A stretch of 64,000 nucleotides of DNA from Oscillospiraceae bacterium (lineage in GTDB: Bacteria > Bacillota > Clostridia > Oscillospirales > CAG-272): contig SVQZ01000004.1 of assembly GCA_015065105.1 (NCBI GenBank), forward strand, positions 1 to 64,000. Direction: 5' to 3'. A program made the position numbers and the translations under genes. Every line of letters begins with the position of its first letter. The stretch's first letter is position 1. Below the pieces are notes generated by a model. That model was not told where the DNA came from. It ran no database searches and was given only the letters and a program-made list of their open reading frames with translations. This document shows, piece by piece, positions 8,369 through 16,807 of the stretch.

Positions 8369-9709
8369 ATGAGCGAAAAGAGATCATCCTTTACCGGCAA
8401 ATTAGGCTTCGTGCTTGCGGCTGCAGGCTCGGCTGTAGGTCTTGGAAACATATGGCGTTTCCCTTATCTTGCGGCTCAGTACGGCGGCGGTATTTTCTTG
8501 CTGGTTTATATCATTCTCACTCTCACATTCGGCTTTTCACTTATGGCAGCAGAGATCGCTATCGGACGTAAAACAGGCCAAAGTCCTATAGGCGCATTTA
8601 CCGCATTGGGTAAAAAGTACGCAATAGTAGGTTATATCGGCGCGGCAATTCCCGCACTTATCCTTCCCTATTATTCGGTTATCGGCGGTTGGGTCCTTAA
8701 GTATATGGTCGGCTTCGTTACAGGCGAGGGCAAGGCTATGGCGACCGACGGCTACTTCGGAGCTTATATCTCCGGCCCCAGCGAGCCCGTTGCATGGTTT
8801 ATCGTATTCATAACCATTACCGCATTTATCGTTATTTTAGGTGTAAACAAGGGTATCGAAAAGGTTAGCAAGGTAATGATGCCCGTGCTTATCGCGCTCA
8901 CCATATTTATTGCGGTATATACCATCTGCACAATGGACGGAGCTATCGAGGGTGTAAAGTACTATATTCTTCCCGATTTCAAAAAGTTCTCCTTTAAGAC
9001 CGTGGTTGCGGCAATGGGACAGCTTTTCTATTCGCTTTCCATTGCAATGGGTATCATGATAACCTTCGGCTCCTATATGAAGAAGGATATCAGCATCGAA
9101 AAGTCCATCCACCAGATAGAGATATTCGATACAGGAGTGGCTTTCCTTGCAGGTCTTATGATAATTCCCGCAGTTTATGCATTCTCGGGTCTTGACGGTA
9201 TGAACTCCGGCCCCGGTCTTATGTTCATTACCCTGCCCAAGATATTCGAAACAATGCCCGGCGGTAATATAATCGGTGTGGTATTCTTCGTTATGGTATT
9301 TTTTGCCGCGCTTACCTCATCCATATCCCTTATGGAGACCGTTGTTGCGGTATTTCAGGACAGATTCAAGATGGATCGTATCAAGGCAACGCTTTTAGTT
9401 CTTGTTATTAGCGTTTCACTCGGTCTTATCTCTGTATTCGGCTATAGCATCTGGAGCGACTTTACGCTCTTCAAGATGCAGATGCTCGATTTCTTCGACT
9501 TCCTTACCAACAGCCTTATGATGCCTATCTGCGCGCTTCTCACCTGCATCGTTGTTGGTTACTGTATCAAGCCCAAGGCTTTGATCGAGGAATTGGAGAT
9601 CGGCGGAAGGTTCCGTTCAAAGCTTCTCTTTAAGGTTATGATCTGCGGAATCGCTCCCGTTTGTATCCTTCTCATTCTTCTTTCATCCTTTGGTGTGATA
9701 AAGATATAA
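8369..9709 (+). CDS. Sodium-dependent neurotransmitter:sodium symporter (NSS) family transporter
   Basis: 446 residues, about 11 membrane segments. The first helix carries the family hallmark AAAGSAVGLGNIWRFPYL (about residues 14-31) with the unwound sodium and substrate site; GQLFYSLSIAMG (helix 6) is also typical. Bacterial members (LeuT, MhsT, TnaT) import amino acids such as tryptophan, leucine or alanine with sodium. The length suits the 11-helix bacterial type. GAGGT lies 10 nt before the ATG. The gene follows the tRNA terminator, and its 3' end carries the 273-bp structured element. Confidence 0.93.
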   Translation: MSEKRSSFTGKLGFVLAAAGSAVGLGNIWRFPYLAAQYGGGIFLLVYIILTLTFGFSLMAAEIAIGRKTGQSPIGAFTALGKKYAIVGYIGAAIPALILPYYSVIGGWVLKYMVGFVTGEGKAMATDGYFGAYISGPSEPVAWFIVFITITAFIVILGVNKGIEKVSKVMMPVLIALTIFIAVYTICTMDGAIEGVKYYILPDFKKFSFKTVVAAMGQLFYSLSIAMGIMITFGSYMKKDISIEKSIHQIEIFDTGVAFLAGLMIIPAVYAFSGLDGMNSGPGLMFITLPKIFETMPGGNIIGVVFFVMVFFAALTSSISLMETVVAVFQDRFKMDRIKATLLVLVISVSLGLISVFGYSIWSDFTLFKMQMLDFFDFLTNSLMMPICALLTCIVVGYCIKPKALIEELEIGGRFRSKLLFKVMICGIAPVCILLILLSSFGVIKI

Positions 9710-9713
9710 AAAT

Positions 9714-9735
9714 AAGGACTGCTGATGCAGTCCTT
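9714..9735 (+). repeat. Left copy of a 22-bp palindromic direct repeat flanking the structured element
   Basis: AAGGACTGC pairs with GCAGTCCTT. The same 22 bp recurs exactly at 10009-10030 on the other side of the 273-bp element. It starts 4 nt after the symporter stop codon. Confidence 0.85.
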
Positions 9736-10008
9736 CAGACTGTCGAAAAAGTCGGTCGGACGTGTGAAATAATTTTTTATAATAGTTGTTTGCTCCACTT
9801 TATAAATACTAAAATTTACATTTTATTCTCCGCATATAGCTGAATAAGTATTCAAAAGCACCGTAAACATTGAGTTCACGGTGCTTTTTCACACTTTTCC
9901 GCGAAAAGCCTCTCTACCTTACATAGTAAGCCTACGGAGACTTTTCACGAAAACCTACGCTTCCTTTTTCGAAGTCAGCAGCTTGTCGATAAGTTTATCG
10001 ACAAGCTG
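9736..10008. mobile_element. Structured element S274, copy 1
   Basis: Starts CAGACTGTCGAAAAAGTC and ends in a perfect hairpin at 9979-10008 (CAGCTTGTCGATAA pairing with TTATCGACAAGCTG). The two ends form an imperfect terminal inverted repeat. Copy 2 at 32400-32673 is almost the same length; the first 30 bp and last 35 bp are identical or nearly so, while a stretch of about 65 bp near the left end has diverged. Internal stems: TGAATA/TATTCA, AGCACCGT/ACGGTGCT, CTTTTC/GAAAAG, TTAC/GTAA, and a longer stem from AAAAG to CTTTT. There is no ORF. I do not recognise the family; it may be a MITE-like element or a structured RNA. Confidence 0.7.
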
Positions 10009-10036
10009 AAGGACTGCTGATGCAGTCCTTGTTTTT
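10009..10036 (+). terminator. Right copy of the 22-bp hairpin with T-run (symporter terminator)
   Basis: The same AAGGACTGC...GCAGTCCTT hairpin as at 9714, here followed by GTTTTTT. It is a complete intrinsic terminator, probably the original one of the symporter gene. Confidence 0.75.
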
Positions 10037-10076
10037 TGACTGTAGCGGCCGCGCAGCTATCCTCGGATCACGCAAT

Positions 10077-10646
10077 TCATCCTTGCGGTATTATCAAGGG
10101 CTGAAGCTGTCTGCCCATCAAGGCCTCTGTCAGAGTGTCGCCGATCCTTGAAAAGTCCGCTATCATAGAGCAGGGCTTTTTTTCAAAATCGTCCTGTCCA
10201 AAAGGAACAAGATAGACGTTTTTTCTTTCAAGAGCGTGGCCTATGTTTTTTAAATTGGCGCAAAGAGCGTCATTTGTGGCAAGGGCGATTATCAAAGGCT
10301 TCCGGTTTCTCACGTGTGCCTTAGCCGCCATGGTAACAGCCGAATCGGTTATGCCGTAGGCTATCTTTGCCAGGGTGTTTCCGGTACAGGGTGCTATAAT
10401 AAGAGCATCAAGCTTTATTTTCGGTCCTATAGGCTCGGCACCGGGTATAGTGTGTATGATCTCTCTTTGGCAGATATGCTCTGTTCTTTTACGGAAATCC
10501 TCGGCTTTTCCGAATCTCGTATCCGTAGAATAGCATATCTCGCTCATAACGGGGAGTATGTCATATCCCGCGTTTTTTAATCCCTCAAGGGCAGAAAGCG
10601 ATCTTTCAAGAGTGCAAAAGGAGCCGCAGAGGGCATATCCTATCAT
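10077..10646 (-). CDS. spoVFB: Dipicolinate synthase subunit B
   Basis: 189 residues, flavoprotein-like fold. MIGYALCGSFCTLERS is the typical N-terminus and PCTGNTLAKIAYGITDSAVTMA is typical of the SpoVFB/DpaB family. With subunit A it makes dipicolinic acid from a lysine-pathway intermediate in the mother cell; the product is loaded into the spore core for heat resistance. Its start overlaps the end of spoVFA by 4 bp, so the two are translationally coupled. Full length for the family. Confidence 0.95.
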   Translation of the reverse strand: MIGYALCGSFCTLERSLSALEGLKNAGYDILPVMSEICYSTDTRFGKAEDFRKRTEHICQREIIHTIPGAEPIGPKIKLDALIIAPCTGNTLAKIAYGITDSAVTMAAKAHVRNRKPLIIALATNDALCANLKNIGHALERKNVYLVPFGQDDFEKKPCSMIADFSRIGDTLTEALMGRQLQPLIIPQG

Positions 10647-11497
10647 ATATATCCCTCCTCCTTAAGTATTGATTCAACAGTTTTTGCAATTATTTTTCCT
10701 GCGCTTACGGGAGCTGTTTTACCGGGCAGGGAAAGAGCCCATATCACTCTTTTGCCAAGGGCTGATGCGTCCTCTCTGCATACTCCGCCCGGCTTTGATG
10801 CAAGATCGACTATAAGGGCGTCATCGGGCACGGACCGCAAAAGCTCCTTATCGAAAAGCTGCTTCGGTACCGTGTTGAATATCAGGTCAGCCCTTGAAAC
10901 AGCCTCCCTCGGCTTATTTATATCAAAGGGAGTATATCCCATAGAGGATATCCATGCGATATCCGCCGCCCTTCTTGCGCCTACATAGACCCTTGCTCCG
11001 AGAGCATCAAGATATTTAGCCAATATCTTGCCGATCCTTCCGTACCCGAATATCAGAGTGTTTGAGGAATGAAGAGTTATATCGGTTTCCCGAATTGCCA
11101 GCTCAAGAGCGCCCTCCGCCGTCGGTACGGCATTGAGAACGTTAAGCTCCTCTCTTTCAAGATAATCTATGACTCTTATTCCGTAGTCCCTTGCCTTGGA
11201 GTAAAGGGCGGTATCCGCCTTCCCCGCCAAAACAAGAGTGTGGGCATGAAGGGCTTTGAAAAGCGAATCGGTATCAAGAGTTATATCGGCAGGAGTGTTG
11301 ATACGTACGGCATCCCCGTAGGGCAGGGGAAGAAGCACAACGTCAGCCGTATCCGAAATTTTTTTAAGGTCAGGGACCCCGCCTTCTCCCGATACGGCAT
11401 AGCACTTTGTCACAAAGCCTTTCTCCTTAAGCACCTTTGCACAGACCTTTTGTCTTTTATCTCCGCCTATGACTGCGATATTTATATCTCGTATCAT
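10643..11497 (-). CDS. spoVFA: Dipicolinate synthase subunit A
   Basis: 284 residues. Two dinucleotide-binding regions are visible: IAVIGGDKRQKVCAKVL at the N-terminus and LIFGYGRIGKILAKYLDALG near residue 155. This is the D-isomer dehydrogenase-like plan of DpaA, the reductase partner for dipicolinate synthesis. AAAGGAA lies before the ATG. It is first of a two-gene operon with spoVFB. A CATATAATA string on the minus strand near 11571-11579 resembles a mother-cell sigma -10 element, but the cysS terminator hairpin lies between it and the gene, so I do not call it. Confidence 0.95.
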   Translation of the reverse strand: MIRDINIAVIGGDKRQKVCAKVLKEKGFVTKCYAVSGEGGVPDLKKISDTADVVLLPLPYGDAVRINTPADITLDTDSLFKALHAHTLVLAGKADTALYSKARDYGIRVIDYLEREELNVLNAVPTAEGALELAIRETDITLHSSNTLIFGYGRIGKILAKYLDALGARVYVGARRAADIAWISSMGYTPFDINKPREAVSRADLIFNTVPKQLFDKELLRSVPDDALIVDLASKPGGVCREDASALGKRVIWALSLPGKTAPVSAGKIIAKTVESILKEEGYI

Positions 11498-11526
11498 TTG
11501 GCATTTTTCCTTTCATAAATACCGAA

Positions 11527-11557
11527 AACCGCCGCCGGTCACTGCCCGGCGGCGGTT
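11527..11557 (-). terminator. GC-rich terminator downstream of cysS
   Basis: AACCGCCGCCGG (11527-11538) pairs with CCGGCGGCGGTT (11546-11557). On the minus strand the hairpin is followed by TTTTCGG. It separates cysE-cysS from spoVFA. Confidence 0.75.
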
Positions 11558-11593
11558 TGGCTATTAATATTATATGACGAAAGGAGTAAAGCG

Positions 11594-13006
11594 TTATGCT
11601 TTGGTGTAAGTTGTTCCCTGCGAAGAATCCTTCAGGGTGATACCCTGTGCCGCAAGCTCGTCGCGGATACGGTCAGCCTCGGCATAATTCTTTGCCTTCT
11701 TCGCCTCGGCGCGCTTCGCGATCATTTCAAGGATGTATGCATCCTCCTCGCTGGCCTCTTCCTTTTCCTCCTTTAAAGCATCCGCTGCCTTTAAAAGGTC
11801 AAGGGAAAGCACACGGTCGAAATCTGAAAGCAGGAATCTCTTTGTGGCACCGTTGGTCTTTGCCTTAAGCACGTCGTAAAGAGCGGTGATACCGAGAGAG
11901 GTATTGAGGTCGTTGCCCATAACGTCATTGAATTTAGCGCGGTATTCTTCAACTACAGCCATATCGACCCCGCCGTCATTTGCATCAAAGGTCGCGATCT
12001 TCTTTATAAGCTTATCGTAAGCCTGCGCCGCATTGTCGAGAGAATCCCATGAGAATACAAGGGATTTTCTGTAATGGGACTGGAGGCAGAAGAGACGGTA
12101 AACGATGGGGTTATAGCCCTTTTCCTCAAGGAGGGAAACGGTTAAAAATTCGCCCTTGGATTTACTCATCTTACCGCCCGAGGTGTTAAGGTGAAGCACG
12201 TGGAACCAATGGGTACACCATTCGTGTCCGATATAAGCCTCGCTCTGTGCTATCTCGTTTGTGTGATGGGGGAAGGCGTTGTCTATACCGCCGCAATGAA
12301 GGTCGAGACGGTCGCCTAAATACTTCATACTGATGGCGGAGCATTCGATATGCCAGCCGGGATAACCGATACCCCAGGGGCTGTCCCATTTTAATTCCTG
12401 ATCGTCAAATTTTGATTTTGTGAACCACAGAACAAAGTCGGTCTTGTTCCTTTTATTAGTATCCTCTTCAACACCCTCGCGTACACCTACTGCAAGGTCC
12501 TCGGCATCATGGTTGTTGAAAACGTAGTATTCCTTTAATTTTGACGTATCAAAATAAACGTTGCCGCCTGCAATATATGCGTAGTCCTTTTCGATGAGAC
12601 CCTCTACCATTTCGATAAATTCGGGAATACAGCCTGTTGCGGGCTGAACTGTGTTGGGAATTTTGATGTTAAGCTTGCCGCAATCCGCAAAAAATGCGTC
12701 GGTATAGAACTTTGCAATTTCCATAACCGTTTTCTTTTCACGCTTTGCACCCTTTAGCATCTTGTCCTCGCCGGTGTCGGCATCGCTTGAAAGATGTCCC
12801 ACGTCGGTGATGTTCATAACGCGGTTTACGTCATATCCTGAATATACCAGGTATTTTTCGAGCACGTCCTCCATAATATAACTGCGGAGGTTGCCGATAT
12901 GAGCAAAGTGATAAACGGTGGGACCGCAGGTGTACATACGCACCTTGCCCTCCTCATAGGTCTTAAAATCTTCCTTTTGTCTTGTCAGTGAGTTATATAA
13001 TTTCAT
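11594..13006 (-). CDS. cysS: Cysteinyl-tRNA synthetase
   Basis: 470 residues, class I synthetase. The zinc and substrate cysteine in TCGPTVY (about residue 27), the HIGH variant HIGN (about 36-39), the ECS zinc ligand in WHIECSAISMKY and KMSKS (about 277-281) are all present. It charges tRNA-Cys. The start overlaps the stop of cysE by 4 bp, so cysteine synthesis and cysteine charging are coupled in one operon, as in many Firmicutes. I found no T-box leader upstream of the operon. Confidence 0.97.
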   Translation of the reverse strand: MKLYNSLTRQKEDFKTYEEGKVRMYTCGPTVYHFAHIGNLRSYIMEDVLEKYLVYSGYDVNRVMNITDVGHLSSDADTGEDKMLKGAKREKKTVMEIAKFYTDAFFADCGKLNIKIPNTVQPATGCIPEFIEMVEGLIEKDYAYIAGGNVYFDTSKLKEYYVFNNHDAEDLAVGVREGVEEDTNKRNKTDFVLWFTKSKFDDQELKWDSPWGIGYPGWHIECSAISMKYLGDRLDLHCGGIDNAFPHHTNEIAQSEAYIGHEWCTHWFHVLHLNTSGGKMSKSKGEFLTVSLLEEKGYNPIVYRLFCLQSHYRKSLVFSWDSLDNAAQAYDKLIKKIATFDANDGGVDMAVVEEYRAKFNDVMGNDLNTSLGITALYDVLKAKTNGATKRFLLSDFDRVLSLDLLKAADALKEEKEEASEEDAYILEMIAKRAEAKKAKNYAEADRIRDELAAQGITLKDSSQGTTYTKA

Positions 13007-13707
13007 TTTTCAAGTTCCTTTAATTTCTTTTCAAGCTGATTTATTTTCACCTGCATACGGCAGAGCTCCTGGGAAACGGGGTCGGGGATATGCACCTGGT
13101 CAAGGTCAACGCCGTGAACTACCTTTTTACCGTCACGACGCACAACTCTTGCGGGAATACCCACAGCCGTTGAGTTTTCCGGCAGGGGAGCAAGCACTAC
13201 CGCATTTGCCGCTATCTTTGTATTGGAGCCTACCTCGAAGGGGCCCAGCACCTTTGCGCCGGCGCCTACCATAACGTTTTCGCCGAGGGTAGGATGTCTT
13301 TTACCGGTATCCTTGCCTGTACCGCCCAAGGTAACTCCCTGATAAAGAGTACAGTTGTTGCCCACAACGGCGGTCTCGCCTATTACTACTCCGCTGCCGT
13401 GGTCGATAAATACACCCTTGCCTATCTTTGCACCGGGGTGGATCTCAATTCCCGTTATATGTCTTGCACTCTGGCTTATAAGCCTTGCCGCAAAGAGATA
13501 ACCTCTTTTATAAAGCATATGGGAAAGACGGTAAGCAAGTATTGCGTGAAGTCCGGAATAGAGTAAAAGTATCTCCGCAGAGCTTCTTGCCGCAGGGTCA
13601 CGTTCCTTTATAACCGCCACATCGTCTGCGATCTCCTTGTAGCACCGCCAGATCATGCGGGTAGCTTTTTGTTTTTTGAGAAGCGCTACCAATTCCTTAT
13701 CGGTCAT
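13003..13707 (-). CDS. cysE: Serine O-acetyltransferase
   Basis: 234 residues. The N-terminal helical region is followed by left-handed beta-helix hexapeptides; the catalytic stretch IHPGAKIGKGVFIDHGSG and TLYQGVTLGGTGKDTGKRHP are diagnostic of the short CysE/EpsC type. It acetylates serine with acetyl-CoA, the first step of cysteine synthesis. GGAGG lies upstream of the ATG. First gene of the cysE-cysS operon. Confidence 0.96.
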   Translation of the reverse strand: MTDKELVALLKKQKATRMIWRCYKEIADDVAVIKERDPAARSSAEILLLYSGLHAILAYRLSHMLYKRGYLFAARLISQSARHITGIEIHPGAKIGKGVFIDHGSGVVIGETAVVGNNCTLYQGVTLGGTGKDTGKRHPTLGENVMVGAGAKVLGPFEVGSNTKIAANAVVLAPLPENSTAVGIPARVVRRDGKKVVHGVDLDQVHIPDPVSQELCRMQVKINQLEKKLKELEK

Positions 13708-13742
13708 AATACTGCCTCCTTTACAGAAGTTTAATTATAATT

Positions 13743-13771
13743 ATTATATTATAAAAATCCCTTTTTGTAAA
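13743..13771 (-). promoter_or_regulatory. Sigma-A promoter of cysE-cysS
   Basis: On the minus strand TTTACA (13771-13766), 17-bp spacer, TATAAT (13748-13743), 35 nt upstream of the cysE start. There is no room for a T-box riboswitch. Confidence 0.75.
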
Positions 13772-13830
13772 TACCTACGCCGTAAAAACCTTTCGTCAAA
13801 TTTTGTAACGGGGGGAAATTGAAAAAACTG

Positions 13831-13859
13831 TTGACATTCTTACAAAAAAATAGTAATAT
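13831..13859 (+). promoter_or_regulatory. Sigma-A promoter of the DUF1292 gene
   Basis: TTGACA at 13831-13836, 17-bp spacer, TAATAT at 13854-13859, 39 nt before the chosen start. Confidence 0.75.
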
Positions 13860-13898
13860 ATATACGATAGAGATATACAAAATTCAATGGAGGCAGAT

Positions 13899-14180
13899 AT
13901 GGCTGAAGAACTTTTTGAGCCCGAGCTTATCACCTTAACAGATGAAGAGGGCAATGAAACACAGTTTGAAATAATTGCAAGCTATGAAATGGACGGCGTA
14001 GGTTACCTCGCACTCGTTCCTACAGAAAACAACGATGAGGGTGAATACGTTATTCTCCGCCTTGAGGCAGATCCCGAAAACGAAGGCGAAGAGATCCTCG
14101 TAACCATCGATGATGACGAGGAGTTCGATAAGATCGCCGATATTTTCGACGATATGCTTTTCGAGGACGACGGCGAATAA
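13899..14180 (+). CDS. DUF1292 family acidic protein
   Basis: 93 residues, strongly acidic. The pattern ITLTDEEGNETQFEIIASYE, then YLALVP, EYVILRLE and EFDKIADIFDDM matches DUF1292 (YrzB-like), a small cytosolic family found throughout Firmicutes and often near alaS, ruvX or RNA genes. Function unknown. GGAGG lies 6 nt before the ATG at 13899; the upstream ATG at 13887 overlaps that site. It is followed directly by the probable 6S RNA. Confidence 0.9.
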   Translation: MAEELFEPELITLTDEEGNETQFEIIASYEMDGVGYLALVPTENNDEGEYVILRLEADPENEGEEILVTIDDDEEFDKIADIFDDMLFEDDGE

Positions 14181-14199
14181 CAGCCGAAGGCAAATCAAA

Positions 14200-14385
14200 A
14201 ATTTCCTGCTTAGTTCGTGATATTCTGAGTAATTAAACCCACACCTTACAAATGGAGTCCGGCCTTCCGTTGAAGGGTATGCAGACCTCCCCTTCTCCCC
14301 TGCTTATGTCACGGGAACAAGGGACGCTGGGAGCACAAAACATCGGAGAGGACACCAACCTGCTTATGCAGGGTTTTAAATTCTC
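14200..14385 (+). ncRNA. ssrS: Probable 6S RNA
   Basis: The ends pair (AAATTTCCTGC near 14199-14209 with GCAGGGTTTTAAATT near 14368-14382). Inside, TTAGTTCGTGATA, then AAACCCACACCTTACA, GGAGTCC, GCAGACCTCC and CACCAACCTGC follow the layout of clostridial 6S RNAs: a closing stem, a central bubble and a long irregular hairpin. 6S RNA mimics an open promoter and binds sigma-A RNA polymerase. Identification is by remembered pattern, not a covariance search. A plus-strand ORF over this region is a coincidence. Confidence 0.68.
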
Positions 14386-14412
14386 GTTTACACGGCTCGG
14401 CGGGGTTTTTTT

Positions 14413-14631
14413 GTGCCGGCGGGCACCCCGAATGATCGGGTGTGGCAGTTTTACCTTACCCTTTGTTCAGTGCCCGAAGTAAAGAAACGGTGATCCGATC
14501 AAAATATGCCGGCGGGCACCCCGAATGATCGGTGTGGCAGTTTGCCCTTACCCTTTGTTCAGTGCCCGAAGTAAAGAAACGGTGATCCGATCAAAATATG
14601 CCGGCGGACACACCGAATCCCGCTTATTTTT
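14413..14631. repeat. Tandem repeat of about 93 bp (2.2 units), R1-related
   Basis: Units begin with GCCGGCGGG at 14415, 14508 and 14600; the first two units are nearly identical over their full length, including ACGGTGATCCGATCAAAATAT, and the third is cut short after about 30 bp. Each unit contains CAGTGCCCGAAGTAAAG, which on the minus strand resembles R1. It fills the gap between the 6S RNA and the kinase terminator. Confidence 0.8.
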
Positions 14632-14662
14632 ATAATACGAACAAATCACACGAAGTATCTAT
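14600..14662 (-). repeat. R1 repeat copy next to the tandem units
   Basis: On the minus strand it reads TATAGATACTTCGTGTGATT, then a segment ending AAGCGGGATTCGGTGTG and CCGCCGGC. This follows the R1 layout (TATAG start, TTCGTGTGA core, GCGGGATTCGG, GC-rich end). Confidence 0.55.
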
Positions 14663-14700
14663 AAAGTAAAAAAAGACAGGAATCTGTCTTTTTTTACTTT
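14663..14700 (-). terminator. Terminator of the kinase gene
   Basis: A 17-bp perfect stem (14663-14679 with 14684-14700) around GAAT, containing seven A/T pairs in a row. It lies 12 nt beyond the stop codon of the minus-strand kinase gene and could act in both directions. Confidence 0.8.
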
Positions 14701-14711
14701 GAAAATATTTA

Positions 14712-16649
14712 TCACTCCGTATAATAAGTAAAGCCCTTTTCCGATGCATAGGTCTCTGCCGTTGAGCCGTCATAGCAATATATTTCAAAGCCTTCGCAGC
14801 AGTCATAGAATGCATTGTCAGCCCACTCGGCATCGGTCGAATAGATATATACCGTTCCAAGCTTGTCAAAGAAGGAGAAGGCATATTTTTCAACGGTCTT
14901 AACGGTGGAGGGAACGGTAAGGGTCTCAACTCCCCAGCAGCTCTGGAAAGCAGATTCCTCTATTGTTACAACTCCCTCGGGAATCTTAAGGTCGGCAACG
15001 TCGGCGCAGGCACCGAAAGCCCGTATGCCTATGCTTCTCAAGGTGGAGGGAAGGGAGATGGAGGCACAGTTGAAGGAATTGTCAAAGCAGTAATTGCCCA
15101 CTCTTGTGATCCCCTCCGAAATAATGATGCTCGTTATATTGCTGCGGTGATCTACCCAGGGAACGTCTTCCTTTGTTTCGTAGTCGGGAAGCTCACCCTT
15201 GCCTGTTATTTTAAGCGTTCCGTATTCGTCGATCTCCCAGTAGATCTCTCCGTCATTATAGGCGGGAGCGTCAATGTCGGGAGCATCGGTGTCGGGAGCA
15301 TCGGTGTCGGGAGCGTCTGTTTCGGGGCGGTAGGAGTCCATGACGTCCTCGGTATCAACTGCACCGGGTATCTCCTCGGTCTCACGGTCATTGTCCTTCT
15401 TATCGTCGTCATCGTCATCGTCACGGCTTGATATCGTGGAAGAGGATGAGCTGTCAAAATAATCGATAATGGCGGGTATTGCAAAGACAGCGCCGACACT
15501 CAGAGCTATTGCCAGAACGAGGATGACAGCGATTATTGCAACTATAAGTCCGGTTTTCTTTTTCTTTTTCGGAGGAGTTTGCTGTACGGGTCTTTGGGGC
15601 TGTGCGGGTCTCTGGGGCTGTGCGGGTCTCTGGGGCTGCGGGGGACGGGGTACCGAATTCTGCACGGGCGCCTTATGAGCTACCGCAACGGTAGCATCGA
15701 TATTGGGGACGTCAGAGCTGACACCGGCCGCAAGCCTGTTCTTATAACCGAGAAGTGCGTTCTTGAAGGCCTTTGCTGTTCTGAATCTCTTTGCAGGATC
15801 AAAAGCACAGGCGGTGAGGATTATATCGGAGAGCTCCTTCGATGCATTTGCAGGCGGGGGAAGGGGCTCGCCTTTAAGACGGCGGTCAGCCGCCGCCATT
15901 CTCTCGTTATAGGTCACAGCGGGGGACTTGGGGTCAACGAAGGGCTGACGGTTGTTATTCAAAAGGGTGTACATAACGATACCGAGCGAATAGATATCAA
16001 CGGTGGAATCGTAGTTCTTACGGTTAGCCACCTCGGGAGCCATATAGCTGTACGTACCCTTTGCCGACATTGCGCCCGCGGTTTTGCCGAGCTCCTTTGC
16101 AACGCCGAAATCGCCGAGCTTGTAATCACCGTTCTTTGAAATGAATATATTTGCAGGCTTTATATCTCGGTGGATAATGTTATTTTTGGAGCAAAGCTCG
16201 AGAGCGGAGCAGAGATCTATACCCAATTTGAGAACGTCCTCAAGCGCAACCGTACCCTTTGACATTCGTACGGCAAAGGATTCGAGCAGCTCCATACGGA
16301 TAAAGATATCCCAGCCTACCTTACCGTCCTTTTTTTCAAGAATACGGTAGTCCTCGACCGAAACGGTATTGGCTGTGCCCTTTAGTTCCTCCATGAGCTT
16401 TATTTCGTTTACGAAATCCGAAACAACGCTTTCGAGATATTCCTTCGATTCTCTGTCCGTCATGCCCTCCGAGTGCAGAGCCTCGACCTCCGCTTGATTG
16501 TTGGGGACGGATATTACCTTGATGGCGCAGAAGGTGGTAATCGAATGCTCTTCTCTTACAGCCTTATACACCTTTCCGTAGGAGCCCTCGCCCAAGACCT
16601 CGGTTATCTTCCATTCGGGCCAGAATTCCTGCATTCTTTCAATTCCCAT
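14712..16649 (-). CDS. Transmembrane Ser/Thr protein kinase with leucine-rich-repeat ectodomain
   Basis: 645 residues from the ATG at 16649, which has GAGGAAG 7 nt upstream; the ATG at 16664 overlaps that site. The kinase domain holds LGEGSYGKVYKA (P-loop), CAIKVI (lysine), HRDIKPANIF (catalytic loop), DFGVA and YMAPEV, so it should be active. Then come a PQPQRPAQ repeat region, a KKKKK stop-transfer signal with one membrane helix, a linker of aspartates, TDAPD repeats, and four to five BspA-type leucine-rich repeats (LRR_5: SISLPSTLRSIGIRAFG and ETLTVPSTVKTVEKYAF). PASTA domains, usual in PrkC-type kinases, are absent. It may sense an extracellular ligand and phosphorylate cytosolic targets. 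Confidence 0.92.
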   Translation of the reverse strand: MGIERMQEFWPEWKITEVLGEGSYGKVYKAVREEHSITTFCAIKVISVPNNQAEVEALHSEGMTDRESKEYLESVVSDFVNEIKLMEELKGTANTVSVEDYRILEKKDGKVGWDIFIRMELLESFAVRMSKGTVALEDVLKLGIDLCSALELCSKNNIIHRDIKPANIFISKNGDYKLGDFGVAKELGKTAGAMSAKGTYSYMAPEVANRKNYDSTVDIYSLGIVMYTLLNNNRQPFVDPKSPAVTYNERMAAADRRLKGEPLPPPANASKELSDIILTACAFDPAKRFRTAKAFKNALLGYKNRLAAGVSSDVPNIDATVAVAHKAPVQNSVPRPPQPQRPAQPQRPAQPQRPVQQTPPKKKKKTGLIVAIIAVILVLAIALSVGAVFAIPAIIDYFDSSSSSTISSRDDDDDDDKKDNDRETEEIPGAVDTEDVMDSYRPETDAPDTDAPDTDAPDIDAPAYNDGEIYWEIDEYGTLKITGKGELPDYETKEDVPWVDHRSNITSIIISEGITRVGNYCFDNSFNCASISLPSTLRSIGIRAFGACADVADLKIPEGVVTIEESAFQSCWGVETLTVPSTVKTVEKYAFSFFDKLGTVYIYSTDAEWADNAFYDCCEGFEIYCYDGSTAETYASEKGFTYYTE

Positions 16650-16684
16650 TTTGATCTTCCTCATTTTTAATTATAATTAATTAT

Positions 16685-16713
16685 ATTATAACAGTTATTT
16701 TCTTTTAAATCAA
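16685..16713 (-). promoter_or_regulatory. Sigma-A promoter of the kinase gene
   Basis: On the minus strand TTGATT (16713-16708), 17-bp spacer, TATAAT (16690-16685), 35 nt before the start at 16649. Confidence 0.75.
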
Positions 16714-16807
16714 TATTTTCACCGGGAAATTCTTTAAATTTCGTTAATATTCGGTTATTTTTTTAATAGTATCATAAAAGCATATGATATAAACGAAAGG
16801 CATCGTT

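Noticed and set aside
11571..11579. Mother-cell sigma (sigma-K/E) promoter for spoVFA
   Set aside because: CATATAATA fits a -10 element, but the cysS terminator lies between it and the gene and no convincing -35 box is present.
13708..13830. T-box leader for cysE-cysS
   Set aside because: The promoter lies 35 nt before cysE, leaving no room for a specifier stem and antiterminator.
14252..14482. 76-codon plus-strand frame
   Set aside because: It covers the probable 6S RNA and the R1-like tandem repeat; no ribosome site.
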